Part shown: piece after piece, positions 5,646 through 10,463 of the stretch | Layout of the letters: every line of letters begins with the position of its first letter | How positions within the stretch are numbered: the stretch's first letter is position 1 | Source: CAYRZF01 sp964428805 | Lineage (GTDB): Bacteria; Methylomirabilota; Methylomirabilia; Rokubacteriales; CSP1-6 | Length of the DNA stretch: 10,463 nt | Assembly: GCA_964428805.1 (NCBI GenBank) | Contig: CAYRZF010000077.1 | Span: forward strand, 1 to 10,463 | Reading direction: 5' to 3' | Made by a program: the position numbers and the translations under genes | The notes under the pieces: generated by a model | Seen by the model: the letters and a program-made list of their open reading frames with translations, nothing else | Databases searched by the model: none | Told to the model about the DNA's origin: nothing

Positions 5646-7228
5646 TGCCTAAAGTGCCTCATTCCGGTCAGGACCATCGCCATTCCGTGCTCGTCCGCCG
5701 CCCGGATAACTTCCTCATCGCGCATTGAGCCCCCCGGATGGATGACCGCAGTGGCGCCGGCCTCAGCCACCACATCCAGCCCGTCCCGGAATGGGAAAAA
5801 CGCGTCCGAGGCACAGACTGTCCCCCGCGTCTCGAGCCCGACCCCACGCGCGCGCATCACCGCGATCTTTGCCGAATCCACCCGGCTCATCTGGCCCGCG
5901 CCCACGCCGATGAGCTGGTCTCCCGTCGTGAGGACGACGGCGTTGGACTTCACGTGCTTGGCGATTTTCCAGGCGAAACGGAGCGCCTCCCATTCTCCTG
6001 GGGTGGGCGGGCGTTTCGAGACCACGCGAAGCTTCTCTTCATCCAGGTCGGCGAGGTCGGATTCCTGGACCAGGAGGCCTCCCAGAACACTCCGGTACTC
6101 CTCGAGGCGGGGCGGCAGCGCGCTCCGGTCACACGGAACCTCCAACACCCGGCAGCGCTTTTTCGTGCGCCGGAGCTCCTCCAGGGCATCGGAGAGGAAC
6201 CCGGGGGCGAAGAGGATTTCAACCAGGACCCCCGACAGCTCCTTCACGACCTCCATGTCAAGGGATCGGTTGACCCCCACGATCCCGCCGTAGATGGAGA
6301 CGGGGTCCGAGGCTCTCGCCCTTCTTATGGCGTCGGCCACGGTGGTACCGGTACCGGCGCCGCACGGATTCGTGTGCTTGATGACGACGGCTGATGGCCC
6401 AGCAAATTCGAGCAGGAGGGCGAGAGCGGCGGACAGGTCGAGGAGGTTGTTGTACGAGAGATCGGGGCCGTGGAGCTGTCGGGCCGCTGCCACTCCCAGG
6501 CGCGGGGCGCCGATCAGCCGATACAGCGCGGCAACCTGGTGGGGGTTCTCGCCGTAGCGGAGCGACTGAACCAGCTCCGCCTCGAGTCTGAGAATCGGGG
6601 GAAGGGCCGTCTCGGCGGCGGCGGCGGGGCGCTGAGTGGCATCCGGGCGCCTCAGGTATGCCGCGATGGCGGCGTCATACTGGGCCGTCCGGCGGAAGGC
6701 TTCACGCGCAAGCCGATACCGCGTCTCCTGAGAGAGCTGCCCCTCTGCGCGCTTCAGCTCGTCCAACACTTCCCCGTACTGGGAAGGGTCCACCAGCACC
6801 GCGACGGATTCCCAGTTCTTCGCCGCCGCCCGGATCAGCGCGGGCCCGCCGATGTCGATCTGCTCGACGGCTTCAGCCAGGGTCGTCCCGGGTCGGGCGA
6901 CGGTCTGCTCGAACGGGTAGAGATTGATCGCCACGAGATCGATCGGCTCGATCCCCTGGGCTTTGCACTCGGCCAGATGCTCGGGCTTGTCGCGGCGGGC
7001 GAGGATCCCACCGTGGATTTTCGGGTGAAGGGTCTTTACCCGGCCGTCCAGCATCTCGGGGAATCCCGTCATCTCCGAAACGTCCCGGACTGCCACCCTG
7101 GACTCGCGCAGCAACTTGGCCGTTCCTCCTGTCGAAAGGATCTCCACGCCGAGGGCAGCGAGCCCCCGCGCGAACTCCACCACTCCGGTCTTATCGTGCA
7201 CGCTCACGAGGGCCCGTCTGACGGTCAC
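5642..7228 (-). CDS. purH: Bifunctional AICAR transformylase/IMP cyclohydrolase PurH
   Basis: PurH formylates AICAR with 10-formyl-THF and closes the ring to IMP, the last two steps of the pathway. The 528-residue product is full length. The N-terminal MGS-like cyclohydrolase domain shows VSVHDKTGVVEFA, ILSTGGTAKLL, LDGRVKTLHPKIHGG and INLYPFEQTV. The transformylase domain shows RYGENPHQ, LSYNNLLDL, the catalytic KHTNPCGAG (near 284-292) and SDAFFPFRDGLD plus AVIHPGGSMRDEEVI near the end. Two GTG codons in tandem could start the gene. The one at 7228 gives a GTGA overlap with the purN stop and a good spacing from AGGGAG (7239-7234); the one at 7231 leaves only about 2 nt. The stop overlaps the MerR-TPR gene start by 4 bp. 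Confidence 0.97.
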   Translation of the reverse strand: MTVRRALVSVHDKTGVVEFARGLAALGVEILSTGGTAKLLRESRVAVRDVSEMTGFPEMLDGRVKTLHPKIHGGILARRDKPEHLAECKAQGIEPIDLVAINLYPFEQTVARPGTTLAEAVEQIDIGGPALIRAAAKNWESVAVLVDPSQYGEVLDELKRAEGQLSQETRYRLAREAFRRTAQYDAAIAAYLRRPDATQRPAAAAETALPPILRLEAELVQSLRYGENPHQVAALYRLIGAPRLGVAAARQLHGPDLSYNNLLDLSAALALLLEFAGPSAVVIKHTNPCGAGTGTTVADAIRRARASDPVSIYGGIVGVNRSLDMEVVKELSGVLVEILFAPGFLSDALEELRRTKKRCRVLEVPCDRSALPPRLEEYRSVLGGLLVQESDLADLDEEKLRVVSKRPPTPGEWEALRFAWKIAKHVKSNAVVLTTGDQLIGVGAGQMSRVDSAKIAVMRARGVGLETRGTVCASDAFFPFRDGLDVVAEAGATAVIHPGGSMRDEEVIRAADEHGMAMVLTGMRHFRH

Positions 7229-7851
7229 CACTGCTCCCTGATCAGGACGCGGCGCCCAACAATCGAGAGTCGCCCCTCCGAGAAAAGGCGGATCGCGCGC
7301 GGGTAGAGCTGATGCTCCTGCTCGAGGATCCTCGCCGCCAGCGTCTCCTCGGTGTCGTCCTCTATCACCGGAACGGCGACCTGGCAGATGATGGGACCGG
7401 TGTCCACGCCTTCGTCCACGAAGTGGACCGTCGCGCCGCTGATCTTCACGCCGTGTTGAAACGCCTGGCGCTGGGCGTGGAGCCCGGGGAATGCCGGCAG
7501 GAGCGCCGGATGGATGTTCATGATCCGGCCCGGCAACGCCCGGACGAACGCGGGCGTGAGAACCCTCATGTAGCCGGCCAGACAGACCAACTTCACCCGG
7601 TGCGCCGCGAGCACGGCCAGCAGGGCGTGGTCAAAAGCCCCCCGGTCGGGGTATGCCTTCGGATCCAAGAACACCGGCTCCACCCCGTGCTTCCTGGCCC
7701 GCTCCAGCGCCTGGGCGTCGGCCCGGTCTGAGACGACGACCGCCAGACGGGAGTCGAGCTTGCCGGCCTCGATCGCGTCAATGATCGCCTGAAGGTTCGA
7801 CCCGCGCCCTGACGCGAGGACCCCGATCCGAAGAGGCTCGCTGCGCGTCAT
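7225..7851 (-). CDS. purN: Phosphoribosylglycinamide formyltransferase PurN
   Basis: PurN transfers a formyl group from 10-formyl-tetrahydrofolate to GAR. The 208-residue product matches the family length. Visible are the phosphate-binding loop SGRGSNLQAI (14-23), the folate/formyl motif MNIHPALLPAFPGLHA (111-126) with the catalytic Asn112 and His114, and VDEGVDTGPI (145-154) with the catalytic Asp150. The folate-dependent type is thus clear, as opposed to the ATP/formate-using PurT. The ATG at 7851 overlaps the NDH-2 stop as ATGA, and GAGGGG lies about 7 nt upstream. The stop overlaps the purH start. All key residues are intact. Confidence 0.97.
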   Translation of the reverse strand: MTRSEPLRIGVLASGRGSNLQAIIDAIEAGKLDSRLAVVVSDRADAQALERARKHGVEPVFLDPKAYPDRGAFDHALLAVLAAHRVKLVCLAGYMRVLTPAFVRALPGRIMNIHPALLPAFPGLHAQRQAFQHGVKISGATVHFVDEGVDTGPIICQVAVPVIEDDTEETLAARILEQEHQLYPRAIRLFSEGRLSIVGRRVLIREQW

Positions 7852-9149
7852 GAGCGGCCCCCCTCGCCGGAGGACTTCATCCCGGCGCAGATCGGGCAGC
7901 GCTGCGGGCGTCTGATGATCGCAGAATCCCGCGGGAACACCTGTGCCAGTGCCCAGTCCAGCGCCACCTGGAGCTGTTTCCTGAGCCCCACCAGCTTGTA
8001 GAGATGGAGCGCGTTCCAGAAGAGCCAGGCGACGTAGCCCGAGAACTTGAACCCCATCAGATCCACGACGGCGTCGTTCATGCCGAGAGAGACCAGCATT
8101 CCCCGGGGGGAGAACTCGATGGGGACGGGGGCGCGGCCCTCGAGGCGGTTCACGATGTTGCGGGCTGCGAGCCGTCCGTGAGCGATGGCGGATGGGATGA
8201 TGGGGATGGAGGCTTCGGGATGCCCATCCACCGCCACGGTGTCTCCGACCCCCAAGACCTCGGGGAAACCCGGAAACTCGAGGAACCGATTGACGACAAC
8301 GCGCCCCGCCCGGTCCAGCGGCAGGCCGAGGTCCTCGACGACCGAGTGCCCTCTCACGCCTGCCACCCAGACGACGAGGCCGGCCCGCTCGATCTGCCCC
8401 CCGTTGATTTCCACCCCCGCCGCCTCGACCCGGCTCACCCGGGCCCCGAGCCTGACCTCGATCCCATCGCGCTGAAGCTTGGCCCTCGCCCTCTCTGCCA
8501 GGATCGGGTGCACCCCCGTGAGGATCTCGCCGCCCGCCTCGAGCAAGAGCAGGCGCGGGTCCCCGGCCTCGATGCCCCGGTAGCGTGGCACGACGTAGCG
8601 GGTGAAAAAGTCGTGGAGCTCGGCAATCAGCTCCACGCCTGTGTATCCTCCCCCCGCGACGCAGATGGTGAGGAGCTCCCGCCGCCGGACGGGGTCGCGC
8701 TCGTGGTCGGCGTGCTCGGCCAGATCGATCACCTGATCGCGGAGGGCCACTGCGTCCTCCAGCCCCTTGAAGAAGAACGCGTGCTCCTCGACGCCGGGAA
8801 TTCCGAAGGTCTGGGTCACCCCGCCGAGGGCGAGCACCAGGACGTCATACGGCACGTCGCCTTCAGCCAGGTGGACCCGGCGCTCCCTGAGGTCCAGGCC
8901 GAGAACGCGGTCGCGGAGGAACCGGAACCGGCGCCTGCCGCGGATGTCCCGGACCGGCTGGATGATGTGCCGGGGTTCGACGGTCGAGGAGGCAATCTGC
9001 GGGAGCAGCGGCGTGAACAGGAGGTAGTTCTGGTCGCTGACGAGCAGGAGGTCCACGGCCTCCCGCCGGCGCAGACGACGTTCGAGAACACGGATCGCTT
9101 CCATCCCGCCGAAGCCGCCTCCCAGGACGACGACGCGCGTGGGGGTCAC
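7848..9149 (-). CDS. ndh: Type II NADH:quinone oxidoreductase (NDH-2)
   Basis: NDH-2 is a single-subunit, non-proton-pumping FAD enzyme that passes electrons from NADH to quinone at the inner face of the cytoplasmic membrane. The 433-residue product has the FAD-binding VVVLGGGFGG (6-15), the NAD(P)H-binding VAGGGYTGVE (164-173) and the second FAD motif GVGDTVAV (300-307). A hydrophobic, Trp-rich C-terminal stretch at about 351-405 (including GYVAWLFWNALHLYKLVG) fits the amphipathic membrane anchor. An odd tail RCPICAG (417-423) carries one CxxC pair only. The start is GTG at 9149 in a GTGA overlap with the purM stop, with GGGAGG about 7 nt upstream; the frame is open into purM, but that part is not protein-like. 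Sulfide:quinone reductase and related two-dinucleotide flavoproteins share the fold. NDH-2 is preferred on the overall pattern. Its place between purM and purN is unusual. Confidence 0.9.
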   Translation of the reverse strand: MTPTRVVVLGGGFGGMEAIRVLERRLRRREAVDLLLVSDQNYLLFTPLLPQIASSTVEPRHIIQPVRDIRGRRRFRFLRDRVLGLDLRERRVHLAEGDVPYDVLVLALGGVTQTFGIPGVEEHAFFFKGLEDAVALRDQVIDLAEHADHERDPVRRRELLTICVAGGGYTGVELIAELHDFFTRYVVPRYRGIEAGDPRLLLLEAGGEILTGVHPILAERARAKLQRDGIEVRLGARVSRVEAAGVEINGGQIERAGLVVWVAGVRGHSVVEDLGLPLDRAGRVVVNRFLEFPGFPEVLGVGDTVAVDGHPEASIPIIPSAIAHGRLAARNIVNRLEGRAPVPIEFSPRGMLVSLGMNDAVVDLMGFKFSGYVAWLFWNALHLYKLVGLRKQLQVALDWALAQVFPRDSAIIRRPQRCPICAGMKSSGEGGRS

Positions 9150-10192
9150 CGGCCCGCCTCCCCGCCAGCGTACTCGACGCCGCGCGACCCCGCCATGACC
9201 TCGCCGATCAGCCACGCGGTCTCTCCCAGGGAGGTCAGCAGGCCCCGGCAGTGATCGGCGTGCTCCCGGGCCACGACGAGCACGAGGCCGATCCCCATGT
9301 TGAAGGTCCTGAACATCTCGTCCTCGGCGACCTGCCCCGCTTCCCGGATGAGAGCGAAGATCGGCGGCACGGGCCAACTCCCGCGTTCGACCACGGCCTT
9401 CAGACCCACCGGCAGAACCCGCGGCAGATTCCCGGTCAGGCCGCCGCCGGTGATGTGGGCCATGGCGCGTACCGGCAGGGCCTTCAGGAGGTCGAGGACC
9501 GGTTTGACGTAGATCCGGGTCGGCGTGAGCAGCTCGTCGGCGACGGTCCGGCCCAGGTCCGGCAGAAGATCTCCCACCTTCAGGCCCATCGTCCCGAAGA
9601 CCACCTTGCGGGCAAGCGAGTAGCCGTTGGAGTGCAGACCCGATGAGGCCAGGCCCAGCAGTTGGTTGCCGGGCACGACCGCTGAGCCGTCAACGATCCG
9701 GCTTCTCTCGGCGACGCCAACAGCAAATCCCGCCAAATCGTATTCGTTGGGCGCGTAGAGGTCCGGCAACTCCGCGGTCTCGCCTCCGACGAGGGCGCAG
9801 CCTGCCTGGCGGCACCCCTCGACGATCCCTTTGACGATCGCTTCGACCTTCTCGGGGACGACTTTACCGAGCGCCAGGTAGTCGAGGAAGAAGAGCGGCT
9901 CGGCGCCGTGAACGAGGACGTCGTTCACCCCCATGGCCACCAAGTCGATCCCCACCGTGTCGTGGCGGTCGGCGAGGAAGGCGACCCTGAGCTTCGATCC
10001 GACTCCGTCGGTAGAGGAAACCAGGACCGGATCGTGGTAGCCGGAGGGGACCTTCACGAACCCGGCGAATGCCCCGATCTCGCCCAACACCTCCGGGCGG
10101 AAGGTCGAACGGGCAAGGGGGGCAATCCGACGGATGGCGGCGTCTGCAGCCTCGATATCAACACCGGACTGCTTGTAGGTCATCGGGTCCAT
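9146..10192 (-). CDS. purM: Phosphoribosylformylglycinamidine cyclo-ligase PurM (AIR synthetase)
   Basis: PurM closes the imidazole ring with ATP, making AIR from FGAM. From ATG 10192 the product is 348 residues, the usual length. Motifs are MTYKQSGVDIEA at the N-terminus, SSTDGVGSKLRV (about 59-70), DLVAMGVNDVLVHGAEPLFF, GCALVGGETAELPD, SSGLHSNGYSLARK and AHITGGGLTGNLPRVLP, all characteristic of the PurM/SelD-type ATP-binding family. Three starts are possible: TTG 10237, ATG 10192 and ATG 10183. Family alignment favours 10192 or 10183. None has a strong Shine-Dalgarno, and TTG 10237 would add residues that do not look conserved. It is the first gene of the operon seen here, and its stop overlaps the NDH-2 GTG start. 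Confidence 0.95.
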   Translation of the reverse strand: MDPMTYKQSGVDIEAADAAIRRIAPLARSTFRPEVLGEIGAFAGFVKVPSGYHDPVLVSSTDGVGSKLRVAFLADRHDTVGIDLVAMGVNDVLVHGAEPLFFLDYLALGKVVPEKVEAIVKGIVEGCRQAGCALVGGETAELPDLYAPNEYDLAGFAVGVAERSRIVDGSAVVPGNQLLGLASSGLHSNGYSLARKVVFGTMGLKVGDLLPDLGRTVADELLTPTRIYVKPVLDLLKALPVRAMAHITGGGLTGNLPRVLPVGLKAVVERGSWPVPPIFALIREAGQVAEDEMFRTFNMGIGLVLVVAREHADHCRGLLTSLGETAWLIGEVMAGSRGVEYAGGEAGR

Positions 10193-10395
10193 GCGGATGG
10201 AGTCCGTGGGCCAGGCAGTTGCCCAGTGGCGGTCCAACTAACTTCGCCATACCGCGTTCTCGGTCGTCGCCGGTCCTCAACGTACAACCGCGTACGCTTC
10301 CGGCCGGCTCCTCCCTCGGGCCTTGTCTGGCTCGTCATTTGGCCCGCCACGTTCGGACGCCCCGCGGGGTTTAGGTTCAATTGGCAGGCAGTTGC
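10193..10395. other. Noncoding region upstream of the purine operon
   Basis: These about 200 bp separate the upstream gene fragment from purM and should contain the operon promoter. I could not find a convincing -35/-10 pair on the minus strand. Visible symmetric elements are CCCCGCGGGG at 10360-10369, a CGTAC/GTACG inverted repeat at 10281-10285 and 10292-10296, and CGGGCC/GGCCCG arms at 10317-10322 and 10341-10346. No T-run follows any of them on the minus strand, so no terminator for the upstream gene is called. No purine riboswitch-like fold or tRNA is recognised. Confidence 0.4.
10212..10223. repeat. 12-nt repeat upstream of purM, copy 1
   Basis: The 12-mer CAGGCAGTTGCC occurs here, ending 31 bp from the purM ATG at 10192 counted from its nearer edge at 10212-20. 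An identical copy lies at 10385-10396. The core GGCA-GT-TGCC is an inverted repeat with 4-bp arms. If TTG 10237 were the true purM start, this copy would be coding. Confidence 0.4.
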
Positions 10396-10396
10396 C
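10385..10396. repeat. 12-nt repeat upstream of purM, copy 2
   Basis: This is the second exact copy of CAGGCAGTTGCC, starting 173 nt after the first. Its last base touches the stop codon of the upstream gene fragment. Two copies flanking the noncoding region could be operator sites, but chance similarity is possible. Confidence 0.4.
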
Positions 10397-10463
10397 TAGC
10401 CGTCGAAAAGCGAGAGCTGCGGCGTCACTTCACGCTGGAAGCCGACTCGGTAGTCGCCGGTGA
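10396..10463 (-). CDS. C-terminal 21 codons of an upstream gene (cut by window edge)
   Basis: On the minus strand a frame runs open from the window edge (codons from 10461) to a TAG at 10398-10396. It encodes 21 residues beginning TGDYRVGFQRE and ending QLSLFDG. The composition and the LSLFDG ending look like a genuine protein C-terminus rather than a random frame, and this orientation matches the purine operon. The protein cannot be identified from so little. If real, it lies about 200 bp upstream of purM, probably in a separate transcription unit. Confidence 0.4.
   Translation of the reverse strand, partial: TGDYRVGFQREVTPQLSLFDG

Noticed and set aside
4776..6293. 505-codon plus-strand open frame
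   Set aside because: It is antisense to the MerR-TPR gene and the 3' part of purH. It spans two unrelated genes and its sequence is low-complexity.
8004..9254. 416-codon plus-strand open frame
   Set aside because: It is antisense to NDH-2, whose flavin and NADH motifs are clear; no domain or plausible start context is seen.
9150..9377. N-terminal extension of the NDH-2 frame
   Set aside because: It overlaps purM out of frame and is low-complexity; the FAD motif begins right after GTG 9149, as expected.
10180..10380. 66-codon minus-strand frame upstream of purM
   Set aside because: It is Arg/Pro/Thr-rich with no domain and overlaps the purM start out of frame; most likely a chance frame.
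10370..10400. GGTTCAATTGGC resembling a tRNA T-loop
   Set aside because: No matching acceptor, D or anticodon stem can be folded around it on the plus strand; the resemblance is local only.

Overview
The window is GC-rich bacterial chromosome. It is dominated by one tightly packed minus-strand operon for de novo purine (IMP) synthesis, with a small accessory zone on its left. The base composition, frequent GTG/TTG starts, the MobA variant, the type II NADH dehydrogenase and the MerR-TPR protein would fit an uncultivated soil or subsurface lineage such as Rokubacteria/NC10 (Methylomirabilota). That placement is a guess from general protein flavour, not from a marker gene.

Layout, left to right. 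(1) 2-880, plus: the C-terminal part of a TPR protein that begins outside the window. (2) 989-1600, minus: mobA, molybdenum-cofactor guanylyltransferase, convergent with the TPR gene. (3) 1613-2332, plus: a compact type II toxin-antitoxin module with a recognisable promoter, a perfect 19-bp palindromic operator over the -10 region, a ribbon-helix-helix antitoxin, and a PIN-domain toxin joined by a GTGA overlap. The toxin end overlaps the end of the convergent tsaC gene. (4) 2316-10192, minus: eight genes transcribed leftwards in the order purM, NDH-2, purN, purH, MerR-TPR protein, purD, purE, tsaC (Sua5/YrdC). (5) 10193-10395: noncoding region upstream of purM that should hold the operon promoter and contains a 12-nt repeat. 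(6) 10396-10463, minus: the last 21 codons of an upstream gene, cut by the window edge.

How the genes work together: PurD (glycinamide ribonucleotide synthesis), PurN (first formyl transfer), PurM (AIR synthesis), PurE (carboxyaminoimidazole step) and PurH (last two steps to IMP) cover five enzymes of the pathway. PurF, PurL/Q/S, PurK, PurC and PurB are not in the window. Three further genes share the operon: a membrane-associated NADH:quinone oxidoreductase, a predicted MerR-like DNA-binding protein with TPR repeats, and the tRNA t6A enzyme threonylcarbamoyl-AMP synthase. Six of the seven gene junctions are 4-bp NTGA stop/start overlaps and the seventh is a 2-nt gap, so translational coupling of the whole set is likely.

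Most of the window is ordinary metabolism. The parts most worth a second look are the NDH-2 gene and the MerR-TPR regulator candidate inside the purine operon, and the TA module with its visible operator. I saw no CRISPR array, rRNA, tRNA, insertion sequence or phage gene.
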